DNA from: Fistularia commersonii
Lineage: Eukaryota; Chordata; Actinopteri; Syngnathiformes; Fistulariidae
NCBI GenBank assembly: GCA_037954325.1
Contig: JBBMNZ010000030.1
Location: forward strand, 10,426,501 to 10,490,500
Direction of reading: 5' to 3'
DNA length: 64,000 nt
The translations under genes were made by a program, and so were the position numbers. The notes beneath the pieces were generated by a model that saw only the letters and a program-made list of their open reading frames with translations, was not told where the DNA came from and did not search any database. Each line of letters begins with the position of its first letter. The stretch's first letter is position 1. Positions 22,501-35,080 of this stretch are shown here, piece by piece.

Positions 22501-22992
22501 TAGAAAATTGGGATATGAAAATATCCGCCGATATTCTTGTGTTCAGACACCAAAAAGTGAATTAAATCTACTCAATATTCAAACCTGTGTTTTTTTCCAT
22601 CACATTTTACCTCTGTTTAAAATGTAGAAAGGCAAATCCAAGTTCCACACTGTTGAATTATCTTACAGTGTATAAGTATACAGTGTCACTGTTTGTAAAT
22701 TCAGTGTCAACGGCATTGGACAGCAGTTTAGAAATTAAAATCAGGTTGATGGACTCAACAAAATAGCATTCTTGAAAGGTTTAATCATCTTATCTGTTGA
22801 AATTCAATATTTCAATAACAACATTTAAGTTCTGATCACCTGATCCCTCTGCCTTCTTTCAAGAAATATCAAATAATATTTGTGTCTAGTTGTTGCATTC
22901 TGGGAATGTATAAATATTATTGAAATATTTATCTGTGGCTTCATACTGGAATACACACACACACGCACACACACACACAAACCCACTATATA
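22501..22992. other. Intergenic spacer with (AC)n
   Basis: An acacac/gcacac run lies at about 22,952-22,979, just left of the Tc1-like element. Nothing else recognised. Confidence 0.5.
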
Positions 22993-24600
22993 CAGTGGGA
23001 AGAGCAAGTATTTGATCCACTGCTGATTTTTCAGCTTTTTCCACTTGCAATGCATGTAGAGGTCTGTCATTTTTATCATAAGTCACTGTGGGTGACGGAA
23101 TCTAAAGCAAAAATCCAGAAAACGCATTCTATGATTTTTAAGTAATGAATTAGCATTTTATTGCATGACATAAGTATTTGATACATCAGAAAAACAGAAC
23201 TTAATTACTTTTACTTTCTAATTACAGAAACCTTTGTTGGCAATTACAGCAATCAGATGTTTCTTGTAGTTTCTGACCAGTTCTTGACCAGGTTTGCACA
23301 CACTGAAGGAGGGATTTCGGCCCACTCCTCCATACAGATCTTCTCCAGATCCTTCAGATTTCTGGCCAGTCACTGGGCGATATTGATTTTCAGCCCCCTT
23401 CAAAGTTTTCCTATTGTTTTCAGGTCTGCAGACTGGCTAGGCCACTCCAGGACCTTGAGATGCTTTTACGGAGGCACTCCTTAGTTGCCCTGGCTGTTTG
23501 TTTTGGGATGTTGTCATGCCGGAAGACTCAGCCAATCTTCGCCTCTCTTCAAGGCTCTTACTGAGGGAAGGAGGTTGTTGGTAAAGACCTTGCGATACAT
23601 GGCCCCATCCATCCTCCCCTCAATATGATGCAGTCGTCATGTCCCCTTTGCAGAAAAGCATCCTCAAAGAATGATTTTCCAAATCCATGCTTCACGGTTG
23701 GGATGGTATTCTTGGGATTGTACTCATCTTTCTTCTTCCCCCAATACAGGAAGTAGAGTTTAGACCAAAAAGCTCTATTTTTGTCTCATCAGAACACATG
23801 TCCTTCTTCCATTCCTCCTCTGGATCATCCAGATGGCCATTGGCAAACTTCAGGACATGTGCTGCCTTAAGCAGGTGGACCTTGCGTGCGCTGCAGGATG
23901 TTAATCCGTGACGGCATATTGTGCTACTATGATTTTCTTTGAGACTGTGGTACCAGCTCTCTTCAGGTCATTGATCAGGTCCAGCCGTGTAGTTCTGGGC
24001 TGATCACTCACCTTCCTCTCGATCATTGATGCCCCGCGAGGTGAGATCTTGCATGGAGCCCTAGACCAAGGGAGATTGACCGTCATCTTGAACTTTTTCC
24101 ATTTTCTAATAATTGTACCAACAGTTGTTAACTTCTCACCAAGCTGCTTGCCCATTGTCCTGTAGCCCATCCTAGCCTTGTGCAGGTCTAAAATTTTATC
24201 CCTAATGTCCTCACACACACAGCTGTCTGGTCTTGGCCATTGTGGAGAAGTTGGTGTTTGATTGAGCGTGTGGACAGCTGTCTTTTATCCAGGTAAAATA
24301 TTCAAACTGGTGCAGTTAATACAGGTAATGAGTGGAGAACCTGAGGGCTTCTGAAAGAACTAATAGGTCTGTGAGGGACACAATTGTTACTCGTTGGTAT
24401 GTGATCAAATACTTATGTCATGCAATAAAATGCTGATTAATTACTTAAAAATCATACAATGTCTTTTTCTGTGTTTTTGTTTTAGATCTGTCACTCCCGG
24501 TTGAAGGGTACCTATGATAAAAACTACAGACCTCCACATGCTTTGAAAGTGGAAATAGTTGAAAAATCAGCGGTGCATCAAATTCTTGTTCTTTCCCCTG
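22993..24600 (-). mobile_element. Tc1-like DNA transposon, ~1.6 kb, decayed
   Basis: The ends are inverted repeats: left cagtgggaagagcaagtatt, right (reverse complement) caggggaaagaacaagaatt. They continue into shared text such as ctgatttttcaactatttcc and gaggtctgt. The minus strand encodes a Tc1 transposase: start MAKTRQ near 24,244, then after a frameshift the helix-turn-helix part (DIRDKILDLHKARMGYRTMG, KWKKFKMTVNLPW) at about 23,905-24,210, the region IELFGLNS near 23,765, and a C-terminal stretch ICMEEWAEIPPSVCANLVK at about 23,285-23,345. Several frameshifts make it inactive. TA precedes the left end. Confidence 0.82.
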
Positions 24601-25228
24601 AATATATCTGTGAAGGGCTAATCTCTACACAAGTGTATTGCATTTACAAGAAGAAATAAATGCACTTTATCTTGTAAATGCAAAAGATGTTTTCACATCA
24701 TCCAGAGATTAAATGAAATTATTATATCGGGTTCAATTTGTTTTAAAAATCAGTGAATGCTTTTAGCTGCCTTTATGTACGAATGAGATCTATTAACTAT
24801 AAACAGTACAACTTAGACAGTTCTGGATTACTGTGTTTGGACTGAGATGATGAGAACTCAACAAATATGTTGATTAAAAATAAGTGATTGTACTTAGTCA
24901 TTCTCGTTTCTAGTTGGTCATGTTAGGTGTAAAAAATGATCCTTTGACCCATTGCTTTAAAAATAGAGCTCTTTTATTTGTGTTATTTTCTTCTCAAAAA
25001 GAGACAATGAAGATGTTAATATGAGGAACCATCCCGATCTTATAGCTAAGAATTCTTTTCAATTGACCTCCGCAATTAATAAGTTGCCATCACTTGTCGG
25101 GATGTTTTTTCATGGTCACCGAAGCTTCCGTGGAGATTGGCCCGTTATATCCATGCTGAATCAATATATTGATCAGGATTCATTTAATAACACTCTTATA
25201 AAGCAGCAGAAGCCTTCATTTATACACA

Positions 25229-25269
<41 letters not shown>

Positions 25270-26235
25270 GTCACACCTTTGCTGCTATTAATCTATTAAT
25301 CTATTCTATTAAAGGGTATAGCCCGATATATAGAAATATATCTCGTTGATTCGTTCAACTATTAACACTGATCAGAAAATGAAAATATGGGAAGTGATTT
25401 TTAAATAAAATGTTTTTTTTATTTCTTATTTTTAAGAGCAGTCTCTTTTTTGATACGGGGAATTATTTCTTTATTTTGCATTTCCTCTCAATTTACTGCT
25501 TTGTCAGCTTTGGCCCTTTTTTCCTTTGTGCGCTGAGACAGGTGAAGTATCCCAAAAGTAAAATTGAGAAATAACTCCCGCATCAAAAATAATTCAAAAA
25601 CCTTCGCATAATGCTGGTCTGAGATAACTCTTTTTAAATGTTATCTTCATTTTACATCTTGTCATCTTGACAGCTTTCACTTTATTGAACGACTGTCAGA
25701 TTTTTTTTTGTTGGGGGGGATGGAGAGGGAATAGAGAAAATGTACCAATATTTTCCCAACTCAGTTTAATGAAGGATCTTTTTTCTCTCCTCTGTCAAAG
25801 CAAACTGCTCCAATCGAAGTCTGCAGGAATGGCGGACAATGCGGTCATGGCTTTAAGATACCAGGTGACAACCAGATCTGTCAGAAGATCCAAACACAGC
25901 AAACACATTATTCCTAAAACAGAGAGAGCCACCCTTGGGATCGCTGTGTTTTCTCCTGCTACATTCCCTTGTATCCAGCATCTTGTTTGATTTGATGGAT
26001 GACATTGGTTGAAATGGAAGGTGATCACTTTTTTTCCCCAGTGATATTGACATGGGCAGATGGCCTATTGGTAATCAATCAGTTGGTTCAGTATTTTGCA
26101 GGTCGTTACACCGCAAAGACCTTTAGCTAACTAACTCACTTTTCAAAATGCCGGCTTAGATTGTTGTTGCAACAATAATGCAGAAGGATACATTTTGGAG
26201 ATGAATGTCCATTCTGCCGTCAATAATGTTTATAT
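24601..26235. other. Intergenic spacer
   Basis: AT-rich. Apart from the TA microsatellite at 25,230, no recognised gene or repeat. The longer open frames at 25,667-26,028 overlap on both strands and show no domain. Confidence 0.4.
25230..25266. repeat. (TA)n microsatellite
   Basis: Uninterrupted ta repeat of about 18 units. Confidence 0.9.
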
Positions 26236-26244
26236 TAAGGTTAC

Positions 26245-26350
26245 CCTTGGAGGGCAGCAGTGGCTCAGCTGGGAGAGCTGGCGTCCCTTCAATCAAAAGG
26301 TTGGCGGTTTGATTCACGGCTCCTCCATCTGCATGCCGAACTAACCTCAG
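26245..26350 (+). repeat. tRNA-derived SINE head
   Basis: An A-box (tggctcagctggg) near 26,270 and a B-box (ggttggcggtttgattca) near 26,299-26,316 are spaced as in a tRNA promoter. The text ctgcatgccgaac that follows is SINE body, not a tRNA acceptor stem, so this is not a tRNA gene. Confidence 0.65.
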
Positions 26351-26594
26351 GTGAGACATGGAGTCCCAAATTGCTGGGGCTATATATATGTAAAACATCC
26401 TCACAAATAAATCTGTATGTGTACCCACTGACATTCCGTTATGTTTTATTGTTGGTGAGTTAGCCAGCATCTTTGGAAAAAAAAAACAAACTACGATTTG
26501 ATAGTCCTACTTTATATCCCATCTGTGTCAGTACATTGTGGTCACTGTAAATACAGAGCAAATGTTTGTCAATCCATTTACCATCTGGCTCCGG

Positions 26595-26960
26595 TAAAGA
26601 TTCAAAGTGTTTATTGTTAAATGTAAAGCCTGGAAATGTGTATCCCTGTACAAATATTTTTTTACTTTGACGTCAGCCGTGCATCCAGATAAGTATTGAT
26701 AAGTAAGTAATAAAAATACTGTTGTAGTCTGATGTAAACGTGCAGGGAAATGCAAGCAGTGCAGGGAAATGTAAACAAACAGTAATATCTTCAGAAATAT
26801 CTTGAGTGATAGACTTTTTAGAAAAGTATAAACATACAGCCTTTAACCTTTTAGACAAGGCCATATTGTTTCCATGGTGTTAATCAGAAGCTTCACTCTA
26901 GCTTTGTTGTCCCTGATTACAGTTCTCACACACTTACAGCATCCTTCTTGTGCTTCAGTT
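26595..26960 (-). mobile_element. L2/CR1-like LINE 3' fragment
   Basis: Starts with taaagattcaaagtgtttatt, then ccctgtacaa and gtgcatccagata. This matches the copy at 14,461-14,620 closely, including cagggaaatgcaagcagtgca. There is no coding part. Confidence 0.6.
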
Positions 26961-27566
26961 AAATACACAGCGACTGGTTTTTGCCGTAATGATAACAATC
27001 TAAGCCCGTCAAAAAATAAAAAAAACAACAAATAAACAACCACTTTCTGTCAAAGGTCTTCGCATATTATAGTTTCCCTGCAATAACATGAAATATTGAA
27101 TAACTTGTAATTTTGGACTGAATAAATGTTCCCTCCCTTAACAGTTTGACATAAGGTCCATGTATGAAAAACGCCACTACTTCTATTTTGGGTCAAATTA
27201 AAATGAATTAAAGTCAATGACATCTCTTCCTGTTGCATTATGAAATACTTTATCTTTCAATTACAGTGTGTTGTTAACATGAAACCCCTATGATATGCTT
27301 TATGTTTTTGAGTCTCCTTTAGCTTTGACTCGAACAGCTTTTTCAGATATTGTGAATCAGTCTGGATTTTCAGGATTGGATTATAATACAACTTTTACCT
27401 ATTTGAAACCTGGTGAAAAATGCTGGTCAGCTAAATGTTGCTCTGTTGAGTTTTGAGAAATATTATGACTAAAAATGTTAATAGAACAAAAGTAGTACGT
27501 TATGAAGATTAAAACGAAGAAAAAGACTACTCAGGAATTAAATGATCCTCTAGCTATTTTTGAAAT

Positions 27567-29203
27567 ATCATGTTTGGCCAGTTAGTTAATGCAGCCTCAG
27601 GGCGGGCCAGTGTCTCCCTGAGCCGGTCTCAAGCCCGGATAAATGCAGAGGGTAAGAGGAAAGACAAGAATCTGGGACTGAGAGTTGGGACTTCAAATAT
27701 TGGGACTATGACAGGAAAAGGTAGAGAGTTGGTCGACATGATGCAGAGAAGGAAAGTGGATACACTGTGTGTCCAGGAGACCAGGTGGAAAGGTAGTACG
27801 GCTAGAAGCTTAGGAGCAGGCTTTAAGTTGTACTATCATGGTGCTGACAAGAAGAGAAATGGAATAGGAGTTATCTTGATGTTAGGAACGCACTGGAAGG
27901 GAAAAGAATGTCAGATAGACTTGTGAGTCTGAAACTGGAAATTGAAGGTATAATGCTCAATGTTTTTGGTGTCTATGCCCTGCAGGTGGGATGTGAGTTT
28001 GAGGAGGAGAAGTTCTAGAATGAATTTGATGAAGTGATGCAGAATATCCCCAGGGATGAGAGTGGTAATTGGTGCAGACTTCAATGGACATGTTGGTGCA
28101 GACAATAGCAGGGACGAAGAGGTGATGGGCTAATTTGGTATACAGGGTTGGAACGCAGAGGGACAGATGGTGGCAGATTTTGCAAAAAGGATGGAAATGG
28201 CTGTAGTGAACACTTTTTTCCAAAAAAGAAAGGAACATAGGGTAATTTATGAGAGCGGAGGTACGCAGGAGGAGCACGCAGGTAGACATCATCTTGTATA
28301 GACGAGGTAACCGTAAAGAGATCAGTGACTGCAAAGTAGTCGTAAGTGAGAGTGTAGCCAGACAGCATAGGATGGTGGTTTGCAGATGACTGGTGACAAG
28401 GACGATCAAGACGACAAAGGCGGAGCAGAGGACAAAATGGTGGAAGCTGAAAAGGGAGGAGTGTTGGATGGTTTTCAGGGAGGAGTTGAGAAAGACTGGG
28501 TGGTCAGGGAGAGCTTCCAGATGTTTGGTCAACTACAGCTAGTGTTATCAGGGAGACACGTAGGAGAGTATTTTGTTATCATCTGGAAGGAAAGGAGATA
28601 AGGAGACTTGGTGGTGGAATGACGAAGTGCAGGAGTATATAGAGAGAAATCGGTTAGCAAAGAAGTGGGATACTGAGAGGACTGAAGAGAACAGACAGGA
28701 GTACAGGGAGATACAACGTAAGATAAAGATAGAGGCAGCAATGTCAAAACAAAGGGCGTATGATGGCCTGAGTGCTCAGTTGGACGGTAAGGAGGGTGAG
28801 AATGATCTATACAGGTTGGCGAAAGAGATAAAGATGGAAAAGATGGACAACAGATCCGGGTGATTAAGAATAGAGAGGGAGGTGTATTGACAGATGCTAG
28901 AAGAGTGATGGGACGATGGAAAGAGTACTTTGAAGAGCTGATGAATGTGGAAAATGAAAGAGAGGCAAGGGTAGAAGAGGTATTGTATTGTAGAGCACAA
29001 AGTAGCACAGATTAGTAAAAGTGAAGTGAGGAAGGTATAAGAAGAGGATGAAGAGTGGAAAGGCAGTGGGTCCTGATGATATACTTGTGGAGGTGCAGAA
29101 GTGTCTAGGAGAGGCAGCGCTAGAGTTTCTGGCTGGATTATTCAACAGGATCTTAGAGAGTGAGAAGCTGCCTGAAGAATGGAGATGAAGTTTGATGGTG
29201 CCC
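27567..29203 (+). mobile_element. RTE-like LINE, 5' half (endonuclease to RT start)
   Basis: The endonuclease region begins NLGLRVGTSNIGTMTGKGREL and VDTLCVQETRWKGS near 27,670-27,795. GADFNGHVGAD lies near 28,072 and QVDIILYRRGN near 28,285, after frameshifts. The pre-RT linker (DDEVQEYIERNRLAKKWD) is at 28,620, and the RT start (PDDILVEVQKCLGEAALEFL) is at about 29,073-29,132. The sequence then breaks off at about 29,203. No RT catalytic part remains. Frameshifts and stops are many. Confidence 0.72.
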
Positions 29204-29214
29204 TTGCTTTTCTG

Positions 29215-29570
29215 CACTATGTCAACTCTCTAGTTTTCCCTGTCACCATCCCCATATTCAAAGTCCCCGTTCGCAATCCTAGATTCTTGCCTTTCCTCTT
29301 CTCTCTCTGCTTCCAGACATAACTCCCTCCTCTCCTTCTTTGACCCACAGTTGCCCAATTTCCACTGGTGCCCTGCAGGTTATCGGCACCAATGGCAGTT
29401 GTTGCTAACCTGGGCCTCGACTGATCCAGTATGAGATGCATAGGTTTTGATTTGTATATTTGGTTTTGGCACAGGTTTTACTCCGAATGCCTTTCCTGAC
29501 GCAACCCTCTGCATTTAGTCAGGCTTGGGACTGGCTCAGAGATAAACTGGCTTTCGCCCCCCTGAGGCTG
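29215..29570 (-). mobile_element. RTE-like LINE, 5' end, inverted
   Basis: The reverse strand carries the same 5' end as 27,590-27,740 (gcagcctcagggggg at the far end, KNLGLRTGTLNMGMVTGKTREL at the near end). It retains about 200 bp between cagaggg and the endonuclease start that the plus-strand copy lacks. It abuts the broken end of that copy. Confidence 0.68.
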
Positions 29571-29879
29571 CATTAATAATAACAAGTTCATACAATAATA
29601 AGTACATAACAGCACAGTAAAAGGCAGTGAAGGAAAGATGCAGTGGCAATGGAAATTGCAATTCAGCATTTGCTTATTAAAAGTGCAAATAGAGAGTGTG
29701 TGTGAACTTACAGGTAAACAAGTGTAGGGAGTCTTTGAATATTCTGATGTAGTTCACGTCTGTTTGATGAGTTTGACCACTGTCGCACAATGGCAACGAG
29801 TTTAATGACTTTAATTAAATTATGGGATTGTGGCTTCCTAGATCAGGAATATTAATATTTCAAGCTCACTGTTCATCCA
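29571..29879. other. Unassigned spacer
   Basis: No feature recognised. Confidence 0.35.
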
Positions 29880-30500
29880 GGAAGTAGAAAGGATGAGCAG
29901 CTTTGAATATATAGGGGTCGACAACAGCGCGGACCTCACCTGCTCATTCAGCACCACACAGATGGCTCGACAGTGGCTGTATTTTCTGAGTTTGACCTGT
30001 TACCCAAGATCCTCAGTTACTTCTACAGCTGTATTAGTGTGAAGATTTTGACTGGCTTTATCACAGTGTAGTACAACAGCACCACTGCTTTGGATGGAAA
30101 ACACCTGCAGCGAGTGTTGAAGACCCCCAGGACTCCACTGTCCCCTCTCTGAGGCCTATTTACCATCCTAGACTCCTTAACAGTGTGCAGCTGGACTGTA
30201 TTCATTGGCTCCCTTGGACGTGACTATTTACCATTTCAGTTTGAACAGTATTTGCATTTTTAATGTTTTATTTGGTCAACCAATGCTGATCTTGGCACAT
30301 TGTTGAAAACCAGTGCGGTCCTATATACATTGTTTACATTCCTGCAGACTTTACATTTCTACTGTATCTTTTGCTTGCTGCCCTTTATTGTGTTGGCATG
30401 TATTTTATTTTATATCATTGCTCTATCATTGCAGCACTTATGTCAAACTACCTGGCATTAGCTGTGGAGAGCAATGAATTTCTTTGAACAGCGAAATGTG
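29880..30500 (+). mobile_element. L2/CR1-like LINE 3' fragment, plus strand
   Basis: Reads SSFEYIGVDNSADLTCSFS, then GKHLQRVLKTPRTPLSPL, in the manner of the thumb region at 15,090-15,260 but on the other strand. It is followed by the non-coding tail (gagagcaatgaatttctttg). Frameshifted throughout. Confidence 0.6.
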
Positions 30501-30733
30501 TCTCCTTACAATGAACATCTCTATCTGCACTCTTTCATTTGTCATGTATATATTCCAATTAATACCGTGCCTTCTCTTTCCTCTTTAGTCTTGTGCTTTC
30601 TCATCTCTCCTCCGATCCCTTTTCTCTGTCTATATTTCTGCCTCCGCGGTGCAGAGTTCAGATCTGTCATTAATAACCATCCATTACGGTTATAATTTCG
30701 ATTAGGTCTTTATTATTGCATAAGATTATTGTA

Positions 30734-31004
30734 CAGGACTGTCTCAGAAAATTAGAATATTGTGATGAAGTTCTTTATCTTCTGTAATGCCATTACAAAA
30801 ACAAAAATGTCATACATTCTGGATTCATTACAAATCAACTGAAATATTGCAAGCCTTTTATTATCTCAATACCTCAAAATAGTTAGCAAAAAATCCTATC
30901 TCAAAATATTAGAATATCATGAAAAAGTAATTTTTGTTTTTTTAATTGCATTACAGAAGATAAAGAACTTTATCACAATAGTCTAATTTTCTGAGACAGT
31001 CCTG
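30734..31004. mobile_element. Tc1/mariner-type MITE, 271 bp
   Basis: Long terminal inverted repeats of about 56 bp, starting caggactgtctcagaaaatt on both ends, with only two or three differences. TA on each side (30,732-30,733 and 31,005-31,006) is the expected target duplication. No coding capacity. Confidence 0.88.
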
Positions 31005-31019
31005 TATAGGGTGTGTTAT

Positions 31020-31170
31020 ATTCTGCTCTCTTTCTTTCCTCCTCTCCTCTCACTCCAACTGGTCAAGGCAGACAGTTGCCCACCACCAGTCAGGTTCTGT
31101 TCAAGGATTCTATCTGTTGAAGGGGGAGTTTATCCTTACCTCCGCTGCCAAGTGCTTGGGGGACTTTTGA
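31020..31170 (+). repeat. Dispersed repeat fragment (LINE-tail-like)
   Basis: The text caactggtcaaggcagacag through ttgaagggggagtttatcc is a common fish interspersed sequence. A shorter copy is at about 39,900-39,970 (caacaggtcaagacagaagg). Confidence 0.45.
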
Positions 31171-31384
31171 GTCTGTAAATAACATCAGAGAGTATATTTT
31201 TTACCATCTGAACCAATCTTACCATCTGTTTGCTGTTTGTAGATATGATAAAGAAAAAGGAAACATTGAAAATGGTGAAAATAAATCCCAAAGGTTTTTT
31301 TTAATACCTTTTTTTCCCCATACTGCGGAATGTTTTGCATCAAGTGGTGGATCTGTGACATATTTGTTTAAACTACTTATTTTT

Positions 31385-31830
31385 CCTTTGGCGCCACCTT
31401 TCCTCCATCTAATCCTATTCTCTGTATCCTCATCTCCCAGACCAACTTATACATATGTCCTCTTTCACAAAATCCATAAATCTTCTCTTCAGCCTTCTTC
31501 GAGGCTTCCTGCCTGACAGGTCCAACCTTAGCATCTTTCTACCCAGATCTTCACTATCCCTCCTCTGTGCATGGCCATATCTCAGTCTGGCATCTGAAAT
31601 TATCTGCAAAACATCTAATATGCGCTGAACCTCTGACAGACTCATTCCGGATCCTAACTATCCCCATCACTCCTCTTTTCCACTCCCTCTTTTCCACTTT
31701 CCATTGTTCCATTTGGGTTCTTTGCATTCACACAAGCATATTGTGGCTAACCTTCAATTTACTCCTTTCAAGGTCATACCTCCACCTCTCGAGATTTTCC
31801 CCCACCTGTTCCCTGCTCTAGCTACATGCG
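31385..31830 (-). mobile_element. RTE-like LINE 3' fragment
   Basis: The minus strand reads MSLSEVQRILDVLQIISDAR and RYGHAQRRDSEDLGRKMLRL, then RRRLKRRFMDFVKED. This matches the 3' end of RTE-like ORFs and the copy at 46,905-47,630 at the nucleotide level (ctccatctaaycctattctc). Confidence 0.65.
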
Positions 31831-34030
31831 GAAACATTATCAGTCAGTACAGCAAAGAAACAAGTTTTAACCCAAGCACCCGCCCTTTTGTCTTTATGCA
31901 TTATTCAAAGTCGTTTTTTCAACCCTTTCATCCATATTCTGTGAAATTGCAAGGAGTTACCGTATTTTCCGCACACAGTGAGGGGAGGGTTCATGACAAC
32001 CTGTAAGTCTTGGGAAGCTTTTTTTGTACTGCAAGTTGGACACCACCGTTTACGGGGACCCAGGTGTTGACATGACCCATGGTGGAGCTTGCGATAGAGG
32101 AGAAAAACCAAAATCAAATGTGCTTACACTAAAAAATCTGCAGTGGGTTACCCAAATAAGCATGACTCAGGAAAAAAATAGAATTCATGCTGATGAGCAA
32201 TTCAGAAAAAAGGAACTGAAAGAACCTTCATGGCAGATGCTAATGAGTCAGCACAGGTCAAATGCTGGTGATATGTCTGAGCAGGCCTCCTACTAAGGCA
32301 AAAAAGGGTTTGTTTTAAGAGACAGCAGAAATGTTACCTCGTGATCAGTTTGAATGTTAAATTTGTCTAATCTCTATGACGTAATAGGTCTGAACTGTTT
32401 ATTTTGAGGCCTAAAAATAGCGATATATCCTACCATGGCAATCTTTTATGTCAACAGATGATTTGAATTGACCTAAATCATAAACCCTTAACAAATGCTA
32501 TTGCTATTTTGCACCCATCTGAAGTAACCAAATTTGTGATGCAGGTCTGACTTGTAGTTCAGGTCATGTGACTGAAGTCCACAGGTCTTAAAACCATATA
32601 ATCTCATTTCATAATACCTACGTTTTTTTTTTTTTTTGTAAGCATACATTTCGCAAAAGGGTTTTGTGTTTATATGAAAAATTTGACCAAACATAAAAAA
32701 ACCCATTAGTCTAAGTCAGATGCCCCTTGTTAATTGATTCAGTCTTAGAGTGTGTTAAGTGTGAAGGCTTTTTTTTGAGATCAGACAAATAAAATACAGG
32801 CTTTTTTGTACCATTAATATGCTTTGCAGTACTGAAGGGAGGAGACAACATCTTACTTCATAATTACTTCAAAGTAACTAAGACAACTTGCCTGTCTAAT
32901 ACATCTGACACACATGGCTTATGAAAATCCAATCTCTTCAAAGAGTCAACTGTTTTCTTCCCAGAACAGTCTCTGCTTTTGTTTGCACAATTGGCTTTTC
33001 AGGGATATCCCACCTAATTCCAGCTAGACAAAACCCCATTTTGCTCTACATGGATAAAAAATAAATGGCTTTGCATAAAGAGCACTGCACTTATCTCTAC
33101 ACTGTTCCAACTGACGTATGTTACCAAACCCCAAAAAAACCTGACTCCTAGGACTGACATGTACCTTCATACATTGACATTTTGCTGCAGGGCCTCAAAT
33201 CATCACCTTAAGGTAAACAAAAGAAAGCCATTTTCAACCAATTAGGTTTCTGTATTGCAAAACACTGAATAAGTCAAGATTACAAAAGTTTTTCTTATCA
33301 CAAAAAAACAATCAAACGATAGAATTTGCAGTATAAAACCCTTAAAATGGAATGATGACATGTTAGGCTCAAGAACATAAAATAAAAACAAACAAATTAA
33401 ATGCAAACTATATCAAAATGTACAATTTATTTGATCGAAAATGACATTCTGATCTCCTGCAGTTAGCTTTTAGGTCACAGTTGACTAATTTGGGAAGTTG
33501 TTTCAAATGAAAGATGGATTAAGGGAATTTTTAAACTTGAACATCTCCTTCACAGACAGGCCCGGACGGTTCTCAGTGTATGATGGCTACATCCCCAAGG
33601 AACTATTCTGAAGCTACTCAAAGAAATCTTTGGAGGCAAGGTTCACCTTGAGATAAAAAACTAGAACTAATGATAGGGTTTTTTTCTATTTTGACAAGAA
33701 ATTTCAGAAAGCTGAAATGATCTCAAGTGTATTTACATGTTGAGGGATTTTAACTGCTGCATGAACAAGGCTGAAAATAAACCAATCATTCACCATTAAC
33801 AAAAGAAGTAGGATTATCTGCCCTTCACTCTTGATCAAATGCAAATCTTTATCTGATGGGTGCTGGATAGGCGAAGGGAGAAAGACTTTAACCAAGAAAG
33901 TTACTCAAGTAAAAGCAGAGGCGTCCAGCTGTGTAACACTTGACTAATTCAATATTACCCAAACCAGAATGATAGTATTTGAGTATATATTGTTGAATTA
34001 CTGTAATGAGAGATTTAGGGTGTATTAAAT
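31831..34030. other. Intergenic spacer, possibly including distal daxx 3' sequence
   Basis: The stretch 31,978-32,035 repeats 18,780-18,840. An A+T-rich desert follows. A T-run lies at 32,622-32,637. The stretch 33,536-33,610 has coding-like base use (open frame FTDRPGRFSVYDGYIPKELF, then a stop) but no recognised family. Confidence 0.4.
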
Positions 34031-34034
34031 GCAC

Positions 34035-34215
34035 CGTCTGGTTCCCAGTTCAATTCCCGGCTCCTTCTAGTGTGTTGAAGTGTTGTTAAGCAAGATAATG
34101 AACCACTGACTGCTCCCCTAGCACTGCTCGATGGCAGCTACTGTTCATGGTTAATCTATGATGGGTTCATTGGAGAGATTGAATTTCCTCACAAGGATTA
34201 TTAAAGGACAAATTA
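34035..34215 (+). repeat. SINE fragment
   Basis: ggttcccagttcaattccc resembles a B-box. It is followed by gcaagataatgaaccactg and a tail (catggttaatctatgatggg) that matches a second copy at 59,490-59,630. Confidence 0.5.
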
Positions 34216-34763
34216 TTATTATCTAAAGTATCTTGGTTTTGTTATATTTTCAACCACAGGATATTAAAGAAACTGGTTTTGTTGAATGTGAAAGCTGCCC
34301 ATACACAATCAGCAGAAGAACAGCCCTGTGCAGGCAGTGCTACTCATCTTATACGTGAAAAAATATCTTGTAAAAAATATGATAGTGAAAACAGACAGGC
34401 AAGTGTCTGGAGGAAAAAGAAAAAAAAAAAACATTCTCGCCACAGTTCAAGTTTCAGGCACTAGTTCAGAAACTTAAGAGGAAAAGCTTTTAGTTTATAA
34501 TTGCTACAGGAAAGAGAAACTAACAAAACATCGGAGAGCTTCTCCTGATTCGGTGGCAGTGTTGTATTTGTTGGTCTGAAAAGCAAGGAACACTGCAGTA
34601 GTCAATCTATTTCCCAAAAAATTGTTTGAATAAAACAATTGGATGATGTCCTACTACACCCCCCAAAATGAAATGCAAGAGGCAGTTGACATCAGCTATT
34701 GTTTGTCACTGAGGAAAAACTGCGGACATTATCTCACCCGAAATGATTTTTTTTTTACAAAAA

Positions 34764-34769
34764 TTTATT
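34764..34769 (-). terminator. daxx: Candidate polyadenylation signal of daxx
   Basis: TTTATT on the plus strand, i.e. AATAAA on the coding strand, about 310 nt after the daxx stop codon. A choice among several possible signals. Confidence 0.35.
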
Positions 34770-35080
34770 TTCTTCTGTTTGGTTCAATGTAAACAAGTTA
34801 GAAACACATATCTTTCCTCATCTGAAAACCTTTCAGTTATATTTGAAGTCATAATTTCACTTGAGAAGGTTTTCTATTCTATTAAAACTTTCACAGAACT
34901 GGAATTTTGAGAAAAAAAATAAATAAGAGATAAAAAAAAACAACCTTTTATCAGGCTTGTGGCATATCTTTCAAGCCACTACGCAAGTGTGGACCTAAAA
35001 AAAAGTGCCACGCCAACAGTCCTGTGAATTCAGGGGAGATGTTAAAAGATTCCTCGTAAGGAAAGAAAAAGCAGTCAAGA

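Noticed and set aside
24601..26235. Possible gene at 25.6-26.0 kb
   Set aside because: Overlapping open frames on both strands, no domain, no convincing splice context.
26245..26350. Possible tRNA gene
   Set aside because: A- and B-boxes are present, but the acceptor stem does not close and SINE body sequence follows.
27957..29217. Long minus-strand open frames opposite the RTE-like LINE
   Set aside because: They are antisense to recognisable endonuclease and RT sequence and have no domain of their own.
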